Assembly (NCBI RefSeq): GCF_048751585.1 | Contig: NZ_JAZHOB010000008.1 | Location: forward strand, 260,939 to 324,938 | Length of the DNA stretch: 64,000 nt | Source: G025836975 sp048751585 | Lineage (GTDB): Bacteria; Pseudomonadota; Gammaproteobacteria; Burkholderiales; Burkholderiaceae_B | Direction: 5' to 3' | Shown here: positions 1-8,498 of the stretch, piece after piece | How positions within the stretch are numbered: position 1 is the first letter of the stretch | Layout: each line of letters begins with the position of its first letter | Position numbers and translations under genes: made by a program | The notes under the pieces: model-generated | Database searches by the model: none | What the model saw: only the letters and a program-made list of their open reading frames with translations | Told to the model about the DNA's origin: nothing

Positions 1-667
1 GCACCGCCACCAGTATCTGGGCCAGGCCAAGGACCTGCGGTCCTTGCTGCTCTGGCGCGGCTGCGGCCTGCTGCGCCGCTTGCCGCGGCGGGTTGATCCC
101 ATTGCCCTGGCTTTTCAGGAAAGCGTCGATCTCGGCATCGGAAATGGTGATCGTGCTGTCGACAGTGCGCTGCCGCAACATGTCCAGACGCACCTCCTGG
201 CGCAGATTGCTGCGGTAGGTATCCCAAGGCACGCCGGACTTTTCGATTTCCTGCCGCAGCTTGTCCACGCTGATGCGATTGCGTTGCGCAATGGTCTGGA
301 CGGCGTTATCGACTTGGGCATCGGACACACGTATGCCCAGGCGTTCGGCCTCCTGGCGTTCCAGTTCTTCGGTAATCATGCGCTGCAGCACCTGCTTCTG
401 CAGCACGGCGAACTCGGGAACCGGGATATTCTGGCGCTTCAATTGTTCCTGAGCCGCTTGCGCCTGGGTGTTGACTTGCTGCAAGGTAATGACGTGCTTG
501 TTGACGACGGCGGCAATGCCATCGACGAACTGCTCGGAAGCTTGCGCCGGAGCGGGCTGTGCGGACTTGGAGGCCGGCTTGGCCGCCCAGGCGGCGCCCG
601 AAAACATGACGCTCGCCAAGGAAATCAGAACGGGCGCAAGCCAGCGCTTAGCATGCAGACTACGCAT
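1..667 (-). CDS. surA: Periplasmic chaperone/prolyl isomerase SurA (N-terminal part, cut by window edge)
   Basis: SurA escorts unfolded outer-membrane proteins through the periplasm to the BAM complex. The visible 222 residues begin with a signal peptide (MRSLHAKRWLAPVLISLASV, then a hydrophobic stretch to about residue 29, Ala-Trp-Ala). The SurA N-terminal chaperone domain follows (FVDGIAAVVNKHVIT onward), and the first parvulin domain starts just where the window ends (LAQILVAV). The start ATG overlaps the lptD stop codon by one base (TAATG), so the two genes are translationally coupled. LptD is itself a SurA client, which fits the pairing. The C-terminal half lies outside the window. Identification is firm. 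Confidence 0.93.
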   Translation of the reverse strand, partial: MRSLHAKRWLAPVLISLASVMFSGAAWAAKPASKSAQPAPAQASEQFVDGIAAVVNKHVITLQQVNTQAQAAQEQLKRQNIPVPEFAVLQKQVLQRMITEELERQEAERLGIRVSDAQVDNAVQTIAQRNRISVDKLRQEIEKSGVPWDTYRSNLRQEVRLDMLRQRTVDSTITISDAEIDAFLKSQGNGINPPRQAAQQAAAAPEQQGPQVLGLAQILVAV

Positions 668-3048
668 TATTCATACCTCTCGAAGGTGGTTTTTTCCGGT
701 ATAGGGGGAGTAACGGATTGATAGCCCGAGATCCGTTCGCTCAACAATTTCATGGGATCGGTGCCCAGCGAGCCCAGGCCCGAGAGTTCCAACTGGAAGA
801 ACATGGCCGTATTGGCCTTCTCGCGCGATACGGCATAGCGCTGCATTACGACGCGCGCGGTCCAGCAGCAATCGCCTTTGTACTCCAGACCCAGAATGGA
901 CTGGGTGGAGCGTTTTTCCTGCAAGGAATAATCATAGCGGCCCAGGGCATACCATTTATTAGTCAGCGGCCATTGACCCGTCACGGAGACCTGCTCCTTG
1001 CTGTTGTCGATATAGCCGGGCTGATCGCCCGCAAATGGATCGGCCACCAGCCGCGGATCGCGTTGATAGCGATAGGCAAGCGACAACGTCGCCAGGCGCT
1101 TGGGCTCCCAGCGGAATCCCGCCGTCATGCGGTTGCGATCCTTGGATTCAGGATTGTACTGAGCATCGAAGCGTACCGAGAATTTGTCGGTCAAGGCCGC
1201 GGCGGCGCCGAACAGATAGTCCGACTTGGTATTCGTGCGTCGTTTATCCGTGGGATACAAGGTAACGAGCTGGTCGCGGAAGTAAATGCGCTGCGCCGCC
1301 GACAAGGAAAGCCGTTCGAAGCCCGATTCGGCATCCAGCCATCGTGTGGTCAGGCCGACCGTCAATTGGTCGGCATCGGCGATGCGATCCCAGCCGCCGC
1401 TGAATATGTTTTCGTCAAAAGCCTGCGCGAAATTGAAATCGGCGTAATAGGTATCGAATACAGGAATTTGCGATTGGTCGCGGTAAGGTACACGCAGGTA
1501 GTAAACGCGCGGCTCCAGCGTCTGGATGGAGTCATTGCCGAACAGGGTCGTATCGCGCTCGAACACCATGCCCGAATCGACCGACATGATGGGCAGCACA
1601 CGCGACTGGCTGCGCGGATAGCCCAGCAAGCCGGGATTGTCCCTGGTGTGCCATTCGGTATTGTATTGGCTCAGGTGCAGGCCGACTTTGGGCGTCACGT
1701 ACCAGCCGGCGCGGACAATGGGATAGGCTACCGTCGTATAGGACGAATAGCGCGTGCCGTCCGGGCCGATGTGCTTGTCCCATACGTTGGGGAACAACGA
1801 ACCGGAATAAACCGGGCGAACGAAACGCGTGGCGTAGTTGTCGGACTGGACATCGAAGCCCGCCCAGTTGTAGCGCGCGCCGCGTACGTACAGCTCGGGC
1901 AGGCGGTCATACTGCGGAACCAGATAGCTTCCCGATGTCGTGTCCTGCAGCGTTTGGTATTTGTAGGCATACAGGGACGCATTGAAATACCGGTAGCCGC
2001 TCCAGCTTAAACCCGCGTTGCTGGGCAGATAGGTATAGCTGGCTTCGTTCAGGCCGAAGGACGAGAAATCACGGAAATAATCGTCGTCCGACGCGCGCCT
2101 GATGTCGAACGATGCATTGACCCCGCCCCCCAGGCTATGAGTATGCTGGGCGGCGTAGTACCAGCGCTTGCGATCGGCCACCCTGTCGTCCGCCAGGTAG
2201 GTGCCGTATATCTGACCGCTGTAGCTATTGCCCAGATAGCGGAACTCCCCGCCCAGTTGCAGCCCCCGCTTGGCCATGTAGCGCGGCGTAACGGTTAGAT
2301 CGTAGTTGGGCGCCAGATTGAAATAATAGGGCAGCGTAAGCTCGAACCCGCCCGAGCTGGACGTTCCGTAGGTAGGCAGCAGGAATCCCGATTTGCGTTC
2401 TTTTTTGATGGGAAAGCTGAGCCAGGGCGAATACAGGATGGGTACGTCCTTGAAGTACAGCACGCCATTGCGCGCGATGCCTTCGTTTTCATCGAAATGC
2501 AGGTCGACCTTGGGCGACTTTATATACCACGAGGGATCGGGACACGGGCATCCCGAATAATTCACATCCGCCAGGCGCATGTGGCTGCGGCTGAAGATAT
2601 CGGCCCGGCTGGCCGTGCCGGCCCCGCCGGTGGCGCCCAGCCAGAAATTCGGATCGCTGACCTCGCCCGTTTCGCTGTTGATGTTGTAGTCCAGCGAAGG
2701 GCCGGTGATCACGCTTGCGTCGCGTATGATCAGGCCGTTGCCGCGCACCCGGACCTGGCCCGTGGAACGCTCGTAGTCGATGTAATCGCCCTTGACGATG
2801 GAGTCGATGCGCCGCACTTCGGCCGAACCGGTCAAGATGACCTTGCCGTCCGGATCGGTTTCCATCTTGTCGCCCACCATGAAGGCTGACATCTCGTTAT
2901 CGTCCACATTCTTGTGCAATCGCAGGTTCGGCGCCACCTGAAGTGCCGGCAGGCCTGATCGCGTAGCCGTATCCGCGGCAGGCTGTTGCGCCTGCGCCGT
3001 CGATACGCCACCGATAGCGAATAGAATTGCCCACCAAACCAAACGCAC
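667..3048 (-). CDS. lptD: LPS-assembly protein LptD
   Basis: Outer-membrane beta-barrel that, with lipoprotein LptE, inserts lipopolysaccharide into the outer leaflet. A signal peptide (VRLVWWAILFAIGGVSTAQA) is followed by the OstA/LptA-like N-terminal domain (about residues 50-180) and a long aromatic-rich barrel. The two cysteine pairs that form the inter-domain disulfides in LptD are present: CPC in the N-terminal domain and CC near the C-terminus (GDCCWTARVV). I chose the GTG at 3048 because AGGAG lies 11 bases upstream and the signal peptide begins there; a GTG at 3087 in the same frame would add 13 residues. It overlaps surA by one base and is divergent from amgK-murU. Confidence 0.94.
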   Translation of the reverse strand: MRLVWWAILFAIGGVSTAQAQQPAADTATRSGLPALQVAPNLRLHKNVDDNEMSAFMVGDKMETDPDGKVILTGSAEVRRIDSIVKGDYIDYERSTGQVRVRGNGLIIRDASVITGPSLDYNINSETGEVSDPNFWLGATGGAGTASRADIFSRSHMRLADVNYSGCPCPDPSWYIKSPKVDLHFDENEGIARNGVLYFKDVPILYSPWLSFPIKKERKSGFLLPTYGTSSSGGFELTLPYYFNLAPNYDLTVTPRYMAKRGLQLGGEFRYLGNSYSGQIYGTYLADDRVADRKRWYYAAQHTHSLGGGVNASFDIRRASDDDYFRDFSSFGLNEASYTYLPSNAGLSWSGYRYFNASLYAYKYQTLQDTTSGSYLVPQYDRLPELYVRGARYNWAGFDVQSDNYATRFVRPVYSGSLFPNVWDKHIGPDGTRYSSYTTVAYPIVRAGWYVTPKVGLHLSQYNTEWHTRDNPGLLGYPRSQSRVLPIMSVDSGMVFERDTTLFGNDSIQTLEPRVYYLRVPYRDQSQIPVFDTYYADFNFAQAFDENIFSGGWDRIADADQLTVGLTTRWLDAESGFERLSLSAAQRIYFRDQLVTLYPTDKRRTNTKSDYLFGAAAALTDKFSVRFDAQYNPESKDRNRMTAGFRWEPKRLATLSLAYRYQRDPRLVADPFAGDQPGYIDNSKEQVSVTGQWPLTNKWYALGRYDYSLQEKRSTQSILGLEYKGDCCWTARVVMQRYAVSREKANTAMFFQLELSGLGSLGTDPMKLLSERISGYQSVTPPIPEKTTFERYE

Positions 3049-3190
3049 GAGGATTTCGTCTCCTGAAAACAGACTATATTTTGGCACAGTAGCCGAACCG
3101 TAAGGATTGGCGACCCGGTATTATAGAGAAGCCGGCGCATGCCGGGTGAAAGCATGTCCGCCGATTGCGGTATTTATCGATTCTTCTTCA

Positions 3191-4234
3191 ATGGAACAAA
3201 ACTTGAATTCCCCCGCCGATACCCGCCTGACAACGCTAAGAAACTGGCTGCAGGGCATAGCCGCGCCGCATGGACTGGATCTTGCCACGCTGCGGCCGGC
3301 TTCCAGCGATGCCAGTTTCCGCCGCTATTATCGCCTTCAATCGTCCGGCGGCACGGCCATCGTCATGGATGCCCCGCCCGATCACGAGGATTGCGGGCCA
3401 TTCCTGCACGTAACCGGCCTGCTCCGGCAGGCCGGCCTGAATGTCCCGGCCGTTCTTGCGCAGAATGTGCAAGAAGGCTTCCTGCTGCTTTCCGACCTGG
3501 GCGAACAGACTTATTACCAAGCCATACAGTCTGGCCTGGACGACTCCCGGCTTCAGGAAATCTACCGCGCAGCCTTGGCCGCGCTGGTGCGCCTGCAAGG
3601 CGCCCCCACCACCGGCCTGCCCGCCTACGATGCGCAACGGCTGGGCCAGGAACTGACCGTCTTTCCCGAATGGTATGCACAGAAGCACTGCCAGGCCTCC
3701 CTTAGCGAATCCGAACAGGCGGTGCTGCGCGACGCCTTCGACCTCCTGATCGCGGACAACGTGCGGCAGGCCTCGGTCTTGGTGCATCGGGACTTCCATT
3801 CGCCCAATATCATGCTCGCCCCCGACGGCGGCGAGCCGGGCATCATCGACTATCAAGACGCCCTGGTAGGCCCCATCGGCTACGACATCGCTTCGCTGGT
3901 CATGGATGCGCGCACCACCTGGGAAGAGCCCCAGCAACTGGATTGGGCCATACGCTATTGGGAAGCCGCCAAAGCCGCCGGCCTGCCCATAGCCGGCGAC
4001 TTCGCCGATTTTCATCGCGCATATGAATGGATGAGCCTGCAGCGGAATCTGCGCATATTGGGCGTCTTTGCGCGGCTGTCGCACCGCGACGGCAAGCATC
4101 ACTATCTGGACCACATGCCCCGGGTCAACGCCTATGCAAGACAGGTCGCGGAGCGCTACGGCGTTTTTCGTCCGCTGCTGCGTCTGCTCGACAAGCTCGA
4201 CAACCGCCAGGTGACCACGGGATACACGTTCTGA
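3191..4234 (+). CDS. amgK: N-acetylmuramate/N-acetylglucosamine kinase AmgK (aminoglycoside phosphotransferase fold)
   Basis: A 347-residue protein of the APH/choline-kinase fold. The catalytic loop (HRDFHSPNIML) and the metal-binding IDYQD motif are both visible. The next gene is the nucleotidyltransferase murU, overlapping by one base (TGATG), and this pair next to lptD is the arrangement known for AmgK-MurU in Pseudomonas. There AmgK phosphorylates recycled MurNAc at C1 and MurU converts the product to UDP-MurNAc, bypassing the fosfomycin-sensitive MurA step. Start at the ATG of MEQNLNSPAD; an upstream in-frame start would add 28 residues without family similarity. Function is assigned from fold plus neighbour and is good but not proven. 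Confidence 0.85.
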   Translation: MEQNLNSPADTRLTTLRNWLQGIAAPHGLDLATLRPASSDASFRRYYRLQSSGGTAIVMDAPPDHEDCGPFLHVTGLLRQAGLNVPAVLAQNVQEGFLLLSDLGEQTYYQAIQSGLDDSRLQEIYRAALAALVRLQGAPTTGLPAYDAQRLGQELTVFPEWYAQKHCQASLSESEQAVLRDAFDLLIADNVRQASVLVHRDFHSPNIMLAPDGGEPGIIDYQDALVGPIGYDIASLVMDARTTWEEPQQLDWAIRYWEAAKAAGLPIAGDFADFHRAYEWMSLQRNLRILGVFARLSHRDGKHHYLDHMPRVNAYARQVAERYGVFRPLLRLLDKLDNRQVTTGYTF

Positions 4235-4929
4235 TGCGGGCAATGATACTCGCCGCGGGCCGCGGCGAACGCATGCGCCCGCTGACCGACACCACCCCAA
4301 AACCGCTGCTGAATGTCGGCGGCCAGCCGCTGATCGTATGGCACATACGGCGCCTGGCCGAAGCGGGGGTAAGGGAATTGATCATCAACCATGCCTGGCT
4401 CGGCCAGAAGATCGAAGACGCGCTGGGCGACGGCCGGCGCCATGGCGTCGATATTTCCTACTCGGCCGAAACCCAAGCCCTGGAAACCGCCGGCGGCATT
4501 GCCCAGGCCCTGCATTTCTTCCGCAACGAGCCCTTTATCGTCATCAACGGCGATGTCTGGTGCGACTGGAACCCGGCGCGAGCGCCCGCCATCGCCGCCG
4601 ATATCAAGCTGCGCGGCAAGCTGGCCTGGCTGCTCATGGTCGACAACCCCGCACAGCATCCCCGCGGCGACTTTCGTCTGGGCGATACCGGCCATCTTGG
4701 CTTGAAGGACGGCGTCTCGTCGGATCCCGTCCTGACATTTTCGGGCATCGGTGTGTACGACCCCGCTTTGTTTCAGAAGCTGGAGCCCGGTCGTCCCGCC
4801 CCGCTCGCACCGTTGTTGCGCGAGGCCATGCGCCAAAGCCAAGTCGTCGGCAGCCGACACGGCGGCGATTGGGTCGACGTGGGAACGCCGGAACGCCTGG
4901 CGGCTCTTGACCGGCGCCTGACCGGCTAG
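4234..4929 (+). CDS. murU: N-acetylmuramate-1-phosphate uridylyltransferase MurU
   Basis: A 231-residue sugar-1-phosphate nucleotidyltransferase. The N-terminal signature LAAGRGERMRPLTDTTPKPL binds the nucleotide, and INGDVWCDW carries the metal-binding aspartate. It is shorter than mannose-1-phosphate guanylyltransferases and matches MurU in length. It starts at the ATG overlapping the amgK stop. In the recycling route it makes UDP-MurNAc from MurNAc-1-phosphate. Sequence alone could not exclude another sugar-nucleotide product; the amgK partner decides the call. Confidence 0.84.
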   Translation: MRAMILAAGRGERMRPLTDTTPKPLLNVGGQPLIVWHIRRLAEAGVRELIINHAWLGQKIEDALGDGRRHGVDISYSAETQALETAGGIAQALHFFRNEPFIVINGDVWCDWNPARAPAIAADIKLRGKLAWLLMVDNPAQHPRGDFRLGDTGHLGLKDGVSSDPVLTFSGIGVYDPALFQKLEPGRPAPLAPLLREAMRQSQVVGSRHGGDWVDVGTPERLAALDRRLTG

Positions 4930-5119
4930 CAGCCGCTTCCCGCGCGCGTTACAATTTATCGCTACGCGCCCATTACTAATGTTTCAAAAACTGGCAAGGC
5001 GAAACGAAGGCCTGCAATAACTGTTTCCTTTCCGGAATACGGTCTATGCTTTAAGGCTTTTCGGTAAGAGCCCGGCACACGCGGGCTCACTGCCCTTGCA
5101 CCACAGGATATATCTACCC

Positions 5120-5821
5120 ATGCTCGGTTCCTCCAAACGTCACGTCTTCAAGCCCACGGCATACGGTTCGACCCGCAGCCGACGCCGCATACCGCGATGG
5201 CTTGTGTTGATGTTCACAGGCGTGGTGCTGGGTTCGGGGGGGCTGCTGTTCCTGCAAAAAAGCTACGGCCCCATCCGCCTTACCGTCGAGCAATCCGAAC
5301 AGTTGCATTACGACCTGAATAGCGTCAATATGGATAAGCAGCGTCTGCAATCCCAGCTCAACCAGCAGACACGGGACCTGACCGAGACCCGCGCCAACCT
5401 CCAGGCCCAGGCCGTCGAACTGAGGAAAGCAAAGGAAGAGGCCGCGAAACTGACATCCGACCTGCAATTGTTTGTCGACGCCATGCCGCCCGACCCACGC
5501 GGCACCTCGCCCGGCATACGCGCGGCTTCTTTCGAGGCGAAGGATGGACAGTTGGACTACCTGATCCTGGTCATGCAGGATCAAGGCAAGACGGACACCT
5601 TTACCGGTCAGGCCGAACTGAATGTGGCGGGACGATACGCCAACGGCAAGTCGGGCCACATAGACCTGCCCGCCTTCAAGGTTGAATTGCAGCGCTACAC
5701 CCACCTGGGCGGCAGCCTGCCTCTGCCCGAAGGCTTCACCCCCCGGCAGGTGACCATAAAAATCATGCGTGAAGGTTCCGAGAAGACAGTGGCGACCCGG
5801 ACGATACGGGTACCCCGCTAA
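5120..5821 (+). CDS. Membrane-anchored coiled-coil protein of unknown function (DUF6776-like)
   Basis: A 233-residue protein with a basic N-terminus (SRRRIPRW) and one membrane segment (LVLMFTGVVLGSGGLLFL). A periplasmic coiled coil follows (about residues 50-120, rich in Gln, Leu, Arg and Glu heptads), then a beta-rich domain ending in VATRTIRVPR. The layout resembles the DUF6776 family, whose function is unknown. Start at the ATG 5120, with AGGA upstream; a TTG at 5096 would add eight residues. About 190 bases of non-coding sequence separate it from murU, so it is probably transcribed on its own. Confidence 0.72.
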   Translation: MLGSSKRHVFKPTAYGSTRSRRRIPRWLVLMFTGVVLGSGGLLFLQKSYGPIRLTVEQSEQLHYDLNSVNMDKQRLQSQLNQQTRDLTETRANLQAQAVELRKAKEEAAKLTSDLQLFVDAMPPDPRGTSPGIRAASFEAKDGQLDYLILVMQDQGKTDTFTGQAELNVAGRYANGKSGHIDLPAFKVELQRYTHLGGSLPLPEGFTPRQVTIKIMREGSEKTVATRTIRVPR

Positions 5822-5884
5822 AAACACTGGCGGTTCAAACGCCCGGGCGTTGCGGGCCGTACCGGTTGCCTACCGCCCACGCCC

Positions 5885-6613
5885 TTAAGACACGTGCTGC
5901 AGGAAGTCCTTCAGGCGCTGGCTGGGCGGATTGCTAAGCAGTTCATTGGGCGGGCCGTCTTCCGAAATCTTGCCCTGGTCGATGAAAATCAGCCGCGTGC
6001 CCACCTTGCGCGCGAACTCCATTTCGTGCGTGACGACCACCATGGTCATGCCTTCCTCGGCCACGTCCTGCATGACCTTAAGAACTTCGTGGCGCAATTC
6101 GGGATCGAGCGCCGAAGTGGGCTCGTCGAACAGCATCAATTGCGGGCGTATCGCCAAAGCGCGCGCAATCGCCACGCGCTGCTGCTGCCCGCCCGATAGC
6201 TGGCCCGGATAATTATCCATTTTCTCGCCCAGCCCCACTTTGCGCAGCAGGGCCTGCGCCTCGTCGCGGGCTTGCTTGCGCGGCGCGCCGCGCGTGTGGA
6301 CCGGCCCGAACATGACATTTTCCAGCGCCGTCAATTGCGGAAATAAATTGAACTGCTGAAAGACCATGCCCGCTTCGCGGCGCAGTTCGCGCACCTCCGG
6401 GCCGCTGCCCAGCACGCTCAGGCCATTGACGATGATGTCGCCGCCCTCGATGGTCTCCAACACATTGATGCAGCGCAGGAAGGTGGACTTGCCCGACCCG
6501 GACGGCCCCACCACCACAACGACCTCGCCCTTCTCTATCGTAAGGTCGATGCCATCTAGCACCACGCTGGAGCCGAAACGCTTGACGACGTTCTTGAATT
6601 CAACAATGCTCAT
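5885..6613 (-). CDS. glnQ: Glutamine-type amino-acid ABC transporter, ATP-binding protein
   Basis: A 242-residue ABC ATPase of the polar amino-acid family. Walker A (GPSGSGKSTF), the signature LSGGQQQR, Walker B (LMLFDEPTSALD) and the switch histidine (VVVTHEMEF) are all intact. Its start overlaps the permease stop (ATGA), and the binding-protein gene lies upstream in the same direction. Together they form a complete importer. The start at MSIVEFKNVV is clear; the much longer open frame upstream is only a read-through into the permease region in another frame. Confidence 0.92.
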   Translation of the reverse strand: MSIVEFKNVVKRFGSSVVLDGIDLTIEKGEVVVVVGPSGSGKSTFLRCINVLETIEGGDIIVNGLSVLGSGPEVRELRREAGMVFQQFNLFPQLTALENVMFGPVHTRGAPRKQARDEAQALLRKVGLGEKMDNYPGQLSGGQQQRVAIARALAIRPQLMLFDEPTSALDPELRHEVLKVMQDVAEEGMTMVVVTHEMEFARKVGTRLIFIDQGKISEDGPPNELLSNPPSQRLKDFLQHVS

Positions 6614-7449
6614 ACGATCTGTGTCCTGTGTTCGACAAACTTCAGCACCAGCGCAATGAACCCGGTCAGAATCAGGTAAAGAACCGCCACGGCGCCCCAT
6701 ATCTCGACCGAGCGGAAGTTGCTGGCGATGATCTCCTGGCCCTGCCGGGTCAGCTCGGCCACGCCGATCACGATGAACAGCGATGAATCCTTCAGGCTGA
6801 TGATGCACTGATTGCCCATCGCCGGGATCATGCGGCGCAAGGCGACCGGACCGATGATGAAGGCCAGTATCTTGTAGAACGGCAGGCCCATGGCCTGGCC
6901 CGCTTCTTTCAGTCCCTTGGGCACCGACAGCAAGGCCCCGCGCACGATCTCGGCGATGTAGGCCCCCGAGTTGATGACCAATGTAAAGATGGCCGCCAGC
7001 ACCGCATCGATGCGCCAGCCAAATATCAGCGGAAGCGCAAAATAAATGAACATCACCTGCACGACGATGGGCGTACCGCGTATCAAGAGAATATACACTT
7101 GCGCCAGGAAGGAGAGCGCCACCGGTATATATGCCGAGAAACGCAGCAACAGGCCGACCGCGATAGCAGCCTGCAGCGCCAGCCATGCCCAGTCCGGCAC
7201 ACCGGACAGGAATTGGGTGCCGAACCATGAAGCCAGGCGCATCAGCAGATACAGGACGATCACGGTGGCAATCGCGATTGCCGTGCTTTTCCAGGTGACC
7301 AGCACTTTGACGTAAGTCGTGACGACGCCGGTCAGGAAGCCGATAAGCGTTCCGCCGATCAAACCAAGCAAGGTGATTTGTATCGTCATTTTCGTGCCTT
7401 CGAGCAGGCTGGGCATGGCGTCCCAAATGACAGACCATTCAAAAGTCAC
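6610..7449 (-). CDS. glnP: Glutamine-type amino-acid ABC transporter, permease protein (with extra membrane segments)
   Basis: Inner-membrane subunit of the HisM/GlnP family. The N-terminus (MTFEWSVIWDAMPSLLEGTK) and the motif IRGTPIVVQVMFIYFALP are very close to E. coli GlnP. At 279 residues it is about 60 longer than that protein. The extra length lies between the first membrane helix and the RGTP motif and includes at least one additional hydrophobic segment (STAIAIATVIVLYLLM) plus a second (WLALQAAIAVGLLL). The EAA-type loop that contacts the ATPase is near GLKEAGQAMGLPFYKI. It overlaps glnQ by four bases. Confidence 0.9.
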   Translation of the reverse strand: MTFEWSVIWDAMPSLLEGTKMTIQITLLGLIGGTLIGFLTGVVTTYVKVLVTWKSTAIAIATVIVLYLLMRLASWFGTQFLSGVPDWAWLALQAAIAVGLLLRFSAYIPVALSFLAQVYILLIRGTPIVVQVMFIYFALPLIFGWRIDAVLAAIFTLVINSGAYIAEIVRGALLSVPKGLKEAGQAMGLPFYKILAFIIGPVALRRMIPAMGNQCIISLKDSSLFIVIGVAELTRQGQEIIASNFRSVEIWGAVAVLYLILTGFIALVLKFVEHRTQIV

Positions 7450-7512
7450 GTGATTGCCTTAAGGAAAATGGACGCCGCCCGCGTGCGAACCTGCGCCGTT
7501 GCAATGAAAAAC

Positions 7513-7545
7513 GGCGATCCGGCGGTGGGAACCCACCGGATCGCC
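7513..7545 (-). terminator. Stem-loop between glnH and glnP, attenuator or mRNA-stabilising hairpin
   Basis: Arms GGCGATCC (7513-7520) and GGATCGCC (7538-7545) enclose an inner GGTGGG/CCCACC helix. On the minus strand the hairpin is followed by GTTTTT. A second copy of the arm CCGGATCGCC lies at 7552-7561 and could form an alternative pairing. Such hairpins after a binding-protein gene often lower permease expression relative to the binding protein; here that role is inferred. Confidence 0.6.
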
Positions 7546-7587
7546 GGACTGCCGGATCGCCGTCATCCGTCATGAATCGAGTCGGGC

Positions 7588-8343
7588 TTACTTGACCTTT
7601 TGACCGAACCACTTGGTGTACAGGGCGTCGTACTGGCCATTGTCCTGCAGGGCCTTGAGCGCCTTGTTGACGGTGGGCACCAGATCGCTGCCCTTGGGGA
7701 AGGCGATGCCGTAGAAGTCCCCGCTCTTGAGCGAGCCCACCACTTTCACACGGCCCTGCCCGCCGGTCTTGGCGAAATACTGCAGGTTCGGGGTGTCGTG
7801 CACGACGGCGTCGACGCGGCCCGTGGCCAGCTCAAGGAAGGCATTGTCGATATTGGGGAACAGCTTCAATTTTGCGTTGGGCACATTGGCCTTCAAGTAG
7901 TCCACCGTCGCCGTGCCGATTTTTACCGCAACCATCTTTCCTTCAAGATCCTTGGCGGTCTTGATGGTGTTGTTGTCTTTGCCGACAAGAATCGCCAGGC
8001 CGCTTTCGTAATAGGGATCGGAAAAATCGATGACCTTCTTGCGATCGTCACGGATGGTGATGCCCGCCAGGGCCACATCGATATTGCGTGTTTGCAGGCC
8101 CGGAATGATGCCGTTGAAATCCATGGGGCGCAGACTGTATTTAAGGCCGGCCTGCTTGGCGATGGCATCCCATAGCTCGATATCGAAGCCTGTATATTTT
8201 CCGTCCTGCTTGAACTCGAACGGAACGAAGGCCGTGTCGGTTGCAACCAGCAATTCCTTGGCTTGGGCGGCCGCGTTGCCAGCGGGCAATGCCAGGGCAA
8301 GCGCCAGTCCGGCCAGAACAGCTTTGAATTTATTTTTGAACAT
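7588..8343 (-). CDS. glnH: Glutamine-type ABC transporter, periplasmic binding protein
   Basis: A 251-residue solute-binding protein. The signal peptide ends at AAAQA, and the mature part begins KELLVATDTAFVPFEFKQDG, nearly the same as E. coli GlnH, including the binding-site stretches MDFNGIIPGLQT, LAGITI and HDTPNLQYF. Glutamine is therefore the likely ligand, although close relatives bind glutamate or histidine. Start at MFKNKFKAVL, preceded by AAGGAG at good spacing; an upstream in-frame start would add 44 residues before the signal peptide and is unlikely. First gene of a glnH-glnP-glnQ transcription unit. Confidence 0.92.
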   Translation of the reverse strand: MFKNKFKAVLAGLALALALPAGNAAAQAKELLVATDTAFVPFEFKQDGKYTGFDIELWDAIAKQAGLKYSLRPMDFNGIIPGLQTRNIDVALAGITIRDDRKKVIDFSDPYYESGLAILVGKDNNTIKTAKDLEGKMVAVKIGTATVDYLKANVPNAKLKLFPNIDNAFLELATGRVDAVVHDTPNLQYFAKTGGQGRVKVVGSLKSGDFYGIAFPKGSDLVPTVNKALKALQDNGQYDALYTKWFGQKVK

Positions 8344-8442
8344 ACATGTCTCCTTGTTTACCGTGGACGGCCAATACTCGAATATGAGCGGTTCCTGTGG
8401 CGGCCGCTTGTGGCGGCAACCATAAAAAGCGTATGGTAACCG

Positions 8443-8469
8443 AAAAAAAGCGGCAAGAAGCCGCTTTTT
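8443..8469 (-). terminator. Rho-independent terminator downstream of metQ
   Basis: Perfect short stem GCGGC (8450-8454) / GCCGC (8460-8464) with loop AAGAA. It is flanked by seven A on the left and five T on the right, so it can work in both directions. It ends the met operon before the glnH promoter region. Confidence 0.8.
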
Positions 8470-8498
8470 ACGCATACGGAAAGCCGTGTTGGCAGCAA

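Noticed and set aside
718..2010. 430-codon plus-strand open frame opposite lptD
   Set aside because: Antisense shadow of the LptD barrel coding sequence.
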